A stretch of DNA of 64,000 bases from Actinomortierella ambigua (Eukaryota; Mortierellomycota; Mortierellomycetes; Mortierellales; Mortierellaceae): positions 25,880 through 89,879 of the forward strand of contig JAAAJB010000062.1 in NCBI GenBank assembly GCA_016098155.1, written 5' to 3'. Positions 33,378 through 44,800 of the stretch are shown here, piece by piece. The stretch's first letter is position 1, and every line of letters begins with the position of its first letter. The notes under the pieces are model-generated. The model did no database searches. It was given only the letters and a program-made list of their open reading frames with translations, and had not been told where the DNA came from. Position numbers and translations under genes: made by a program.

Positions 33378-34565
33378 ACTTTGAGAAATAGATTTTTTTT
33401 TTCGCTTTGCCCAGGATAAGGGGAGGGGGTGAAACATCTGCCTGTCGCATGTGGTAAAATTAGAGGCAGCTGAGATCTCTTCGAAACCACACACTAAAAA
33501 AACCACACACTCTGATAACCCAAAAGGTATCCAGATTGCGAAGGGTTCAACAGCAACCATTGACGTGTCTGTAGGGTGTCATTTATCAGACTCTAAGAGA
33601 GCCGCTTGAGAGTCTCAGTATGATGAGAGAAGAGAGAGATAGGAAGAGGGATGGAAGGGGGGAGGAGGAAAGGAAGGAATGCGTATGGGGACAGAGACAG
33701 CGAGAAAGGCTGAAGGAGACAGAGATTCGAGATAGAGGACCGGTCCTCCAAGAGAACATCAATGGGGTACGTGCATAGGGATGGTCTTGGCGCAATTTCA
33801 AAAGCGCAATGGGATGCTGGCTTGATGTGCGTCTCAGTGTTGAGGGGGGGGGGAGGTTGAAGCAAACCATCCATGGTAACCATCGATGACAATAGATCAC
33901 GAATCACCACCATACATAGTATGAACACCTGGCAAGGGGCTTCATGGAGTATACCAACGTTAATGCCATTAAGGTACTGCGGTTCGATCGGCACCAAATA
34001 AAGTGTGCATTGTGTTATTGTTGACGTCCTTGGCTGAAGTGCTGTCTTGTGGAGTGTGAATGCGCACTGCAGCCTCTAGGTTTGTCACCCGAAAAAGGAG
34101 ATTTCGCAGCACCATTCAATAGTCCGCTCTCCCCTCAACTAGTGCCATTGGCGAAAGAGTTCCGCTGAGAACGTCAACAAGTACGTACGACTCTAGTTGA
34201 GCATGCTCTTTGCAGAAAGTTGGAGAGGGGTGGGGCTTATTGGAAAAAGACCCCTATAAAAGACGCTATAAATTCGTATCCCGCCCCCTTCTCTTTGCTG
34301 AAACAAGATTCTTTTCTGTGATCGGTGCTCAAATCATATTTCTGTGGTTGCCAGCTCCATCTCTTGATCGTTCCCCTCGCCTCTCTTTGTTCCGTCCCTC
34401 TTACATCCAGGAAAAGCCACATACGTCTGCATGACGATGGCAAGAGAGTTTCCGTGAGCTCTGTTCATATTTCCTTCCCTCGTTTCTTGTTTCTTTCCGT
34501 CCCCACCGCTCGATTCTCATCCCTCCAAACAGTTACCCCTGATCCTCGCCTCTCCCCGTTGACCA
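33378..34565. promoter_or_regulatory. Intergenic with TATA-like box before ABCC copy 2
   Basis: A 1.2-kb spacer. A TATAAAAG motif at 34255-34262 lies about 300 bp upstream of the ATG at 34566, followed by a long pyrimidine-rich leader. A G run occurs at 33844-33853. No gene seen. Confidence 0.45.
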
Positions 34566-37500
34566 ATGCCAGCGGCACAATCCTTTTGCGAGGCTGAAGA
34601 AGGCTGGGTAAATCATTGCCTCATGACTGTCCCCTGCCAACCAACGCGTATTGACAGTAATCCGTACTCACAGTAACACGTTCTTGACCGCATTCAAAAA
34701 AAAGGGACCTGCCTCACCCACGAGGATTGACTTGACACAATGTTTTGAGAACAGGTACCACCAAAAGAAAATGCACTCGCCATGTCATTGAAATGAGATG
34801 AATGAACAAGAATGAGCCCTCGATGTATGCTGACTTTTTTGGTCTGACTCTGTCCCCTACCTCTCATAGCATTGTCTTGGGTCTCCCAGCGCTGCTAGCA
34901 GCCGTCACCTTTGTGATGGTCATTTCTCGAAAGGTGTTCTCCAAGGCCCAGCCTCATGGACTTGGGATCACTATTGCGATCTATCTGCCGAGTCAGCTGT
35001 GCTTACTCGGTGCCTGTGCATCGCTGGTTGCGCGAGCAATACTTTTGTCGCAGGAGTCTAGCAACTGGATCCCAGCAGCAATGTTCTCGACAGTCTCCAT
35101 GGCTATAGCATGGGTATGTCTGTCTCCGAAGCAACCATATCCCCGTTCATTAGTGCACGCCACCAACTTGATCCCGAATCAATCTAAATTTTTTAAGCTT
35201 TTTTTTTTTTTAAACATTCCAGGCACTGGGCGTCGTACTGAACCACCTACAACATCGTCACACAATCAGATCCAACAACGCCTTGGTTCTGTTTTACATC
35301 ATCGCCCTTGTTGGTGCCGCTATTACCATTCGCACTCTGCATGATACCCTTCAGACTTCCCTCGGTTCCTTCAAGGCTTTCTGTGCTTACTTTGCCTTCA
35401 TCCTTGTAGGATTTGTGGTGGAAGTTTGGCCTCGTGGTCGGACTGCCGTTCAGAAGAACAGTGGTGCAAGCGCCTACGAAAAGTCCAATCTGATCTCGCG
35501 TCTGTGGTTCCACTACATCCAGCAGATTGTGGCCCTCGGCTACCGTCGCCCTCTGCAGATTGTCGATGTCCAAGGTATGCTGCCCCCGCACATCCGGACC
35601 GAGAACAGCTATGGCATGCTCTCTCAAAAGTGGGCGGCCTATGAAGCCCATTGTAGAGCCAAGCGCCGCAAGCCTCGCCTGATGCCATTGATCCTCCGGA
35701 CCTACTTTTGGAAGTTGCTACCGGCATTAATTCTACAGCTTATGGGATCGACCATGTCATTCGCCGCCCCACAGTTGCTGGACAAGCTCCTAAGCTTCAT
35801 CGAGTCGTATAGAGCCGAAACCCCAGAGCCTGTCTCCCTCGGCTTGATCCTCGCCTTTGGCATGTTCTTCTCAACATTGACGACATCAATGTTTGAGAAC
35901 CAGTTCAGCATCTTGATTGCTAATGTTGGTATCGAAGTGCGCACGGCGCTGGTATCGATGATCTACCGCAAGTCACTCAAGTTATCACCAGATGCCCGCC
36001 AGCAGTCGACGGCGGGCGAGATTTCAAACCACATGAGTGTCGATTCGGAGCGGTTCTGGGAAGCTCTACCCATGTTGACCCACTGGATCTCCATTCCTTA
36101 TGAGCTCTGTTTTGCTCTTTGGCTGTGTAAGAATACTGTCGTTTTTTTTTTTGGGAAAGTAGAAGATCAGCAGGACCATACTCAAAAGAGCAAAGTGAGC
36201 CTAACATTCTTAGTCCTTGCTTTCATACCCACCCTGCAATAGTGTACAGGCAGCTGGGATGGAGCGCCATGGCTGGACTAGGTACTTTGGTCATCATCAC
36301 CCCTATTCAAGGCTCCATTGCAGCGACGTTCAGCAAAGCTAAGGATCGTAAGCTGGCTGCCATGGACAACCGTATCCGTCTAATGAACGAGGTCCTGGCT
36401 GGCATCAAGATTGTCAAGCTGTACGGATGGGAAGATGCTTTCCGGCAAAAGATCGCTATGTATCGCAAGAAGGAGCTGGCCATCCTGAAGAAGATTGGTA
36501 TTGCATTCTCGTTCATGACCATTATGTTCAGCTCTGCGACGCTGCTCATGGCCCTGGCTTCGTTCTCTTTCTATGCGGCATTTGGCTCTGGCGTCATCAC
36601 TCCTCAGGTTATCTTTGTCAGCATTACACTGTTCGGTAAGTCGAATTGACACGACCTTGTACCTCCCTTCCCTCCTCCTCTTGTTAATAGCCAAGACACT
36701 AATCTCACACTCTATGACCTTTTCATCAAAACTCTAGGAATGTTGAACCGCCCAATCGGCATGTTGTCTCACATCATGTCTGAGACAATTGGACTGGTGG
36801 TTGCTGCTCGCCGCATCCAACGCTTCTTGCTCATGGAAGAGCTCGACGAGAACCAGATTGATCGTTCCGATGAGCTTCCTATGGATGGGCGACCAGTGAT
36901 TGAGGTGCGTGACGGTGTCTTCGCCTGGGAGAAAGAGCCAGGCAAAGATGAGACTGAGCTGGAACGCAAGGCCCGCACAAAGTTTGCTGCCAAGTTGCAC
37001 AAACGTCGAGTCCAAGAGGCAAAGGAGGCCGGCCTCCCCGAACCTGAAGAGCCTGACCTGGAGAGCAAGACTTACGCGCCGGTGCTGAGAGACATTCAAC
37101 TGACGGTGGGCCGTGGCAGCATCTCGATGATTGTCGGTCGCGTAGCTCAAGGCAAGTCGTCGCTCTTGAACTGCATCATCGGCGACATGTACGTTCGTCG
37201 TGGGTCAGTCAGTGTCCGTGGTCGGCTTGCCTATGTTCCACAGCAGGCATGGGTCGTCAATGCCACGCTGAAGGACAACATTGTCTTTGGCCTGCCCTTC
37301 GACCAGGACAAGTATGACCGGATTGTGTTTGCCTGCGGCCTCAAGCCAGATCTCAAGATGCTACCGGCAGGCGACATGACAGAGATTGGAGAGCGAGGCA
37401 TCAACCTGTCGGGTGGTCAGAAGCAGCGTGTGTCGCTTGCTCGGGCAGCCTACCAGGATGCCGATGTGTACCTTCTGGACGACCCTCTGAGTGCTGTTGA

Positions 37501-39923
37501 TGCTCATGTGGATCAGCACCTATGGATGAATCTGATCGGACCCAAGGGTATGCTCAAGGACAAGACTCGACTCCTCGTGACACATGGCATCCATCACTTG
37601 AGCGAGGCGGACCAAATCATCCTACTCAAGGGTGGTGAGATTGACGAGAGCGGTCGATATGATGAACTGATGGCAGCCAAGGGAGACTTCTTCCAGCTCA
37701 TTGAGGAGTACTCTATCAAGGCACAGAGTGAAAAGCAAGACGTCACAGCAGCTGATGATGGCGACATCATGGAGGATGGAGTCAAGTCGACAATGGATCA
37801 GACTCACGCGGCGGGGACGAAGGAGAATGAGAAGGAGAAGGAAGACACCAAAGGCGAGCTGGTGGAGGATGAGGCGATGGAACATGGTGCAGTCTCATGG
37901 AGCATCTATCACATGTATGCCAAGGCAGCGTCGTATCGGAATGCTGCGATCATGATATCGATTTTCATCTTGCAGCAGGGCTGTCAAACAGGCACCAACC
38001 TCTGGCTCAAATATTGGATCAATGTTGCCAACGATGCGAAACAGACACTGGGATACTTTATGGGCATCTATGCGGCGATGATTGTGGCATACATGCTGCT
38101 GACGATCTGGTCGAGCTGGGCAACGATGGCGGTGGCTGGAGTGCGCGCCTCCAAGTACCTGCACAATGGCTTGCTCAACAATGTCCTCCGTCTCCCCATG
38201 TCTTTCTTCGACACTACTCCGTAAGTGTGACAGCCGTGGTCAGATTTATATGGTCTATCGATAGTTGTGATTCAAACTAACCGTCGATGTCCGACTTTTT
38301 TTTTCTCTTACTCACATTTAGTGTCGGCCGCCTCGTCAACCGCTTCTCATCTGACGTCTTCAGTGTCGATGAGATGATTCCTTGGCAGTTTCACGACATG
38401 CTTTTCTGCATGATTGCCGTAACAGGCACCTTGATTGTCATTGCGGTGACAACACCCATCTTCTTGGCTGTGATTCCCTTCTTGTTTGCTATCTACGTCT
38501 TTGTGCAGAGGTACTACATTGCCTCGTCGCGTGCTTTCCGACGCATCGAAGCCATCACACGCTCACCTTTATACCAACACTTCTCTGAGACACTTAACGG
38601 AACATCAAGTTTGCGTGCCATGCGTTGCCAAGAGCGGTTCATTGCTGAGAATGCCTTGAAGTCAGATCAGAGCTCCAATGCTCATTTCCTGTTTACAGTC
38701 GCTAGCCGATGGCTTAACGTCCGTCTTGAGGCCATCGGCTCACTAATTGTGTTGTGCGCTGCCTTGTTTGCTGTCTTTGGCCGTAAGAGCATTGACCCAA
38801 GCATGGTGGGCCTCTCGCTCAGCTATGCACTGAACATTACACAAGATATTACCTGGATGGTCCGTTGCTATTGTGAGCTGCAGTAAGTTTTTGTTCTGAC
38901 TTTTTTTTTTTGTGGTTTTCGAACAAAGGTAGACTTTGAGACACATCTTAACCTTGCGCTACTCGTCTATGTGGTAGGAACGAACTGATTTCGGTTGAGC
39001 GTATCGACCAGTACACCAAAGAGACCCAAGAAGCACCAAATCACACAGAGGTCAAGTTGCCTGACAACTGGCCAGATCAGGGTCACATTGAATTCAAGGA
39101 CTACTCAACCCGCTACCGTCAAGGAATGGATCTTGTGCTCAAGAATATATCATTCGAGGTCCAGCCAGGCGAGAAGGTTGGTATCGTTGGACGCACAGGA
39201 GCCGGCAAGTCATCACTGACACTGGCGCTCTTCCGCATCATCGAGGCCGCCAACAGCGCATGGGCGATGGCAACGTACAGCCACAACAGCAGTGCCACGA
39301 ACGTCGGTGCTACAGTCGGGACTGAGAAGTCGTTAGAGAAGATTGCCATTGAAGAAGATGGTGGATCGATCTGGATTGATGGGGTTGACATTTCGACAGT
39401 GGGTCTAGAGTATCTGCGCCAGCACCTAGCCATCATCCCTCAGGATCCCACGTTGTTTGTCGGCACGGTTCGCCAGAACTTGGACCCATTTAACGAACTC
39501 CAAGACGATACACTGTGGGAGGCTCTGGAGCGATCGCATCTCAAAGAGTACATTGCGTCGATGCCTGGAGGACTGATGTACGAGGTGGCGCAGAACGGCG
39601 AGAACTTTTCGGTCGGTCAACGGTCGCTGATCTGCTTGGCGCGCGCATTGCTTCGCAAGACCAAGATTCTGGTGCTCGATGAAGCAACGTCGTCGGTCGA
39701 CGTGCAGACAGACGAGCTGATCCAGCGGACAATCCGTACAGAGTTCAAGGACCGTACGATCCTGACGATTGCGCATCGCATCAAGACAGTCATGGACTAT
39801 GACAAGATTCTCGTCCTCGAGAAGGGTCGCGTGGTGGAGTTTGCACCACCGTCAACTTTGCTGTCGGATGATTCGACCATCTTCTATAGCCTGGCACAAC
39901 AGGCTGGTGAAGTCGCAGTGTAG
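34566..39923 (+). CDS. ABC transporter, subfamily C (MRP type), copy 2
   Basis: Eight exons: 34566-34607, 34705-34754, 34870-35113, 35223-36126, 36243-36635, 36738-38220, 38322-38882 and 38978-39923; 1540 residues. The small second exon encodes GPASPTRIDLTQCFEN, matching the N-terminal signature of copy 1; its acceptor (a run of A then AG) is weak but the frame and homology support it. Two half-transporters follow. NBD1 has GRVAQGKSS (about 677; Ala replaces the usual Gly), LSGGQ (about 765) and LLDDPLSAVD. NBD2 has GRTGAGKSS (about 1296), FSVGQ (about 1436) and DEATSSVD. A charged Lys/Glu-rich insertion (DETELERKARTKFAAKLH...) sits before NBD1 Walker A. Substrate is unknown; export of conjugated toxins or metabolites is inferred from the family. 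Confidence 0.93.
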
Positions 39924-40416
39924 TAATATAATTCTTAATAGCCATTCAAGTATCATACAATACATACGCCTCGTTTCCTTGTGTACACTGCTACATAGAA
40001 GGGGGGGGCAACAGCCCATACTTGACTGTGACAATCCCTGGAGCAACTGTGGCTCTATTCTCAGTTGATCGTGTCACTTTATACATGACCGCTTCAGTTT
40101 CAGTGCCTGTTGCCAAGACTATGTTGAATTAGACGATCCCTATATCGTAGCCTAAAGACTTGATCTAGCTACATCGCATTCGTGCGGTGATTCGGTGTAA
40201 GGCCCCGCTTCCTCCCAATAATTATCTGTTCGGAACATTTTTGTGGGCTTAACTTAAGGCTGTTTCCTAATGGGCACTATCCAGGCTCAATACCTCTCTT
40301 ACTGCCTCATAACCATTCCAAGCGTCCAAAAAAAAGTTTTAAATAACACCCTCTGCCAAACGCCAGTACGCTCTTAGTCTCAACATCTCCAAGCTTCAAT
40401 CCAATCCTTCATCACC
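39924..40416. other. Spacer between ABCC copy 2 and the small secreted gene
   Basis: AT-rich, with a G run at about 40001-40008. No gene seen. Confidence 0.45.
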
Positions 40417-40692
40417 ATGATTATTTCCAAAGGTGTCGCACTTGCAGCGGTCGTTCTAGTCTCTCTGCTGGCGCGGGTGAACGGCGATCCAACAGATTCT
40501 CGTCCGCCCAAGCAGGTAGTGGCATGCTGCGACGTGATCGTCATGTCAGCGCCGAATGGAGATCCTGTCGGCCTCAACTGTGTCGAAGGCGGCCTCGATT
40601 GTGGATTTTCAGGGCAAATTACGGTCGCTTGTGCTTTCGTTAGGTCGCTCACCAAAATTGGTGTTGACTGCCACATGCTCTATCAAAAGTAA
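40417..40692 (+). CDS. Small secreted cysteine-containing protein
   Basis: A single-exon 91-residue protein with ATG 40417 in a good context (ATCACCATGA). Residues 1-23 form a signal peptide (MIISKGVALAAVVLVSLLAR then VNGD). The mature chain has six Cys: an adjacent pair in VACCDV, then NCVEGGLDC, VACAF and VDCHML. The CC pair and the hydrophobic stretches are hydrophobin-like, but class I and II hydrophobins need eight Cys with two CC pairs, so it does not fit. Function is unknown; a surface or effector-like role is speculation. It lies between two ABCC transporters on the same strand. Confidence 0.68.
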   Translation: MIISKGVALAAVVLVSLLARVNGDPTDSRPPKQVVACCDVIVMSAPNGDPVGLNCVEGGLDCGFSGQITVACAFVRSLTKIGVDCHMLYQK

Positions 40693-41826
40693 ACCCAGTG
40701 ACTCCAAATACAGAGCTTTAACATGAGCCAAATAAAACAGTCCTTGCTGCGCTGTTGTCAACCTAAAATACTTGGGCGACCACCATGAGTCGGTGCTGCG
40801 AACAACTTTTACACGTCTTGTCAAAGGAGAATGAGATAAAGTGGGCCATATCTCATACCTTTATCAGGACGTGAGCCTTACGCACCTACTGCGACAGACT
40901 CATGTCTCTCGCCTTTTCTTATGTGTCCTAGCTCCTCCCTTCATTGCAAGCGAGGACCGGACGAGGACTGTAAATCCACTGTCTCAAACCCCGTCTTTCG
41001 ACTTTAAATTTTACCAGCGGCTCTTTGAAGTAGAGAGGGGAGTGGCAGGGATCTCTTTGAACCACTTTTATCCAAGGCGCCCTTGCAGAACAGCGACCCG
41101 CTTTCGCATAGGCCAACGCACACTGGTGAATTTGTCAAGCAACGACGACGATCTCGTAAAAGGTACTTGTATGCTCTTTCCCTAATATAGCTTGAATCAC
41201 TTGTCGTGTACTATGTCTTCCTATCGAAAGAAAAAAATGGTTCTGTGTGGCACAGTATTGTGGCACAGATGGGATAAAATTTTCCGAATTTGGTGTGGTT
41301 CAAGAGTACTTGTGGTTCTAGTAGCCCCTATCTGTCCTCGCTATAGTTCGTGAATCACAGAAGACGCAATCGTCAAAAAAAAAGCGGAAGAATTTAAGTT
41401 CAATTTTCAAGAGGATCAAACTTTTGGTAGCCCAGGAGACTGCTGTAATTATAATGATATATCTTCGGAAACGGGGGTGCAGAACTTCCACCAGGACTGG
41501 CAATTGATGTTGCAAGCCTAGCTCTCATGTCGTGTATGCCACATGGCCGAGAACAACCTTGACCACCACACCGCTCCTTGAAACTCGGCTCTCTTCACCT
41601 CAGCCACAATGATTCGACAATGATAAATGAATTTTGCCCAAAAAAACTCCGTCAAGCCACCAAAGACGAGCTCAAACTCCAACTGGTCCAAACCGCGAGC
41701 CGAAAATGAATAAAGTCCTCCAAAGTGGCCCGCAGTTTTTACCTTTCTTGTTTTTCTTCTTATTTTTTCTCAACGACAATTCCTCAATTCTGAGATTTCT
41801 CAGGCAGCTTTCTTCACCGTAATCTC
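40693..41826. other. Intergenic, upstream of ABCC copy 3
   Basis: 1.1 kb without a supported gene. Several short frames have no resemblance. Homopurine runs occur at about 41227-41238 and 41376-41385. Confidence 0.45.
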
Positions 41827-44800
41827 ATGAGCAATTCTTACTGCGGAGACACCGAGGGCTGGGTAGGACTAACTATATCGCCATTTGACAAGGTACGGAT
41901 CATTGAAGTTTTCAAAGAGTTACTCACCTATTTTTTCTTTGAATTGCTCTACCCAACGGACAAAATGAATGGACGTCTTTACACAGGGCCCTACCAGTCC
42001 ATCCAGAGTCGACCTGACGCCATGCTTCCAATCCACGTAAGTTTCGTCAAGGCAAAACGCCACATCCTTCCCTCTTCCCCTACCAGATTCTTTTGTGTCG
42101 GTATCAACGATGACGCTGATTCCTGTGCAAAATCTACCCACAAATCACTCCCTATCTACTTTTTTTCAGAATTCTACAAGCACTGCCTGCATTGCTCGCC
42201 ATGACAGCCTTTGGTTTTCGATTGCTGACTCTCTTTCGGAAGCATCGGGGGCGCAGGACTAGCGGTAGTAGCGCGATCACCCTTGGCCGTTCCCAGACTC
42301 GGCTTCTTTGGACAGGGGTTTCTGCCTGGCTCATTTGCGCAGCAGTTATGCTAGCACGAGCTATCGAGCTGGGAAAAGAACACAGCAGAAACGAAGGCCG
42401 TGGTGATGGCACTTCGCTCTCCTTTGCGCCTTCCTTGTTAGCCTCCATCTCGACAATGATTGCATGGGTAAGTGCACGATTTGGGAGGTAGCGAATATTT
42501 TTTGACACTTTCCTACTCAGTTTGTGGGGCCATGAAAAGACTGCTTGATGACGATCGAAAAGCACACCACACATCGTTGCCCTTGCCACCTCCCTTCTTC
42601 TCTCTCTCTCTCTCTCTCTCTCTCCCTGTCTCTCACGGTCGGCATAGAGGCGAGTGGGTTTTGAAAGGCGGATGAAAGGGGCAATGTCCCCTTTTGGTGC
42701 TTTCGAAGTCGAATTTGTTTTTTGAGGGAGATTGAAGAGTCGAATTCGGCACCAGAAAAAAATCAAAGTTGTAAACCTGCTCGGTCTAGGAAAACAAACA
42801 AAGATGCAGTGTAGCCCAAGATAGCCAAGAAAGGGAACGATCGATACGACTTTTAACCTTCAGTGTCCCCCAAGCAATTGTCGTACCACACAACCACTAA
42901 CACGACCCTTATTTTTCACAAAAAGGTTTTGGCCTGTGTACTCATGTACTTGGAGAGCCAGCACAGTATTCGCTCGTCCGACCTTATTTTCGCTTATGCA
43001 CTCATCAGCCTTATGACTACCGCCGTCTACCTGCGCACACTGCATGACACTGGTCGCTCTTCCACGAGTGACAGTGTGACGATGTACGTCTACTTGGTGG
43101 CACTGTTGATCGGCTTTGTGGTCGAGGCATGGCCTCGAGGCGCAGCTGCATTGACCACCAAGGGCCTACCAGCTACCGCCTATGACACCGCCAACCTGTT
43201 TTCGCGTGCCATCTTCCACTACATGCAGCCCATCGTCTCCAAGGGCTACCGACAGCCGCTGGCACAGTCAGACCTGAACAACATGATGCCAAGCAGCATG
43301 CTGACGGCAACATCGTATGCCAAGGTATCGGCCGTCTGGTCCGCACATGTGGCCAAGAGCCCGACCGACCCTTCGATGATCAACGTGATTGTCCAATGGG
43401 GAGGCTTGGCATGGCTGCCAATGTTCCTGGCTGCGCTGACCAACTCTACCTTTTCGTACTGCAGCCCGATCCTGCTGGGTGAGCTCGTCTCGTTTGTGGG
43501 TTCGTACAGGGGCGGCGACGAGTCGGCTGCGAAGCCGCTGTCGCTTGGTCTGATCCTTGCCTTTGCGCTCTTCTTCTCGACGATGGCGTCAGCCCTGGCG
43601 GACGGGCAGTCGTTTCAGCTGGCCATCAACATGGGCTCGGAGCTCCGGACGGGCTTGATCTCGTTGATTTACCGCAAGGCCTTGGTATTGTCGACGGGCG
43701 CGCGTCAGAACATGTCGGTCGGCGAGATCTCGAACCGGATGGCGGTCGATTGCGAACGTGTCGCGACAGCGATCCGCCATACGCCAATGGCTATGGTCTT
43801 GCCTTTTGACCTTGGCGTTGGTATTTGGCTGCGTAAGTTGGTTGTTGCTGTTGTTGCCGTATTTCTATGCTTATGAGGTTTTGTTTTTGTTATGTGCATT
43901 CTACTCGAACCCTCCAACTTATATGCTCATTCACAACCACCTTTCCTTGTGTGTGTCTGAAAAAAAAAAGTCTACGCCAAATTAGGATGGAGCGCCTTGG
44001 TGGGACTTGGTGTTCTAGTACTGTCATTCCCCGCTCAGGCTGCACTTGGAAATATTTTGAACAAGGGAAAAGACGAGAAGCTGGCTGCCATGGACGACAG
44101 AATTCGTATGAAACGTCTGCCTTTTGTTTATTTCTGTATGTTGTCAATGGAAGTGGCTGTGAAGCTGGCCTCGCTAACTCTCTTTATTTCTCGTCTTTCC
44201 CTGAATACGCCTAATTTTGTCCTTTACTCCCGTAGGCATCATCAACGAAGTCCTGTCAGGTATTAAGATCACTAAACTCTATGGTTGGGAAGATTCATTC
44301 CGCAAGCGTGTCAACAGCATCCGCGAGACCGAGCTCAAGGCCTTGCGCAAGATTGGAACAGTCATTGCCTTTATGATGATTATGTTCTCATCGCTCCCTT
44401 CGCTGATGACGATGGTGTCGTTGGCCGTCTATGCTGCAGTCGGTGGATCGGGCTTCACGCGCGGCGATATTACAGCCGAGAAGATCTTTGTCACCGTCTC
44501 GCTATTCAACAGGTTGGCGGCTCCTATTGGCCGCATGTCAATGATTATCACGCAGGCGATCAGCTTGAACGTTGCTGCCACGCGAATTGGTACCTACCTG
44601 CTCGCGGAGGAGATGGATGACACCTTGGTGGTTCGTCGTCTGTCCGATATTGCGCCTTCCGATGCCTCAGACATGGAGAAGTGTTTTGACAAGGATTCTT
44701 CAGTTTTCATCCACGATGGCACCTTCGCTTGGGCCCCCGAGCCCGGGAAGGAGCCAGTCCCACAAGAGATCAAGAAGACAAAAAAGACGAAGAAAAAGAA

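Noticed and set aside
34802..34869. ATG 34802 as the start of ABCC copy 2
   Set aside because: The upstream micro-exons 34566-34607 and 34705-34754 restore the N-terminal signature shared with copies 1 and 3, and CTCATAG at 34869 is a strong acceptor.
40417..40692. Hydrophobin assignment
   Set aside because: Only six Cys and one CC pair; the eight-Cys C-CC-C-C-CC-C order is not met.
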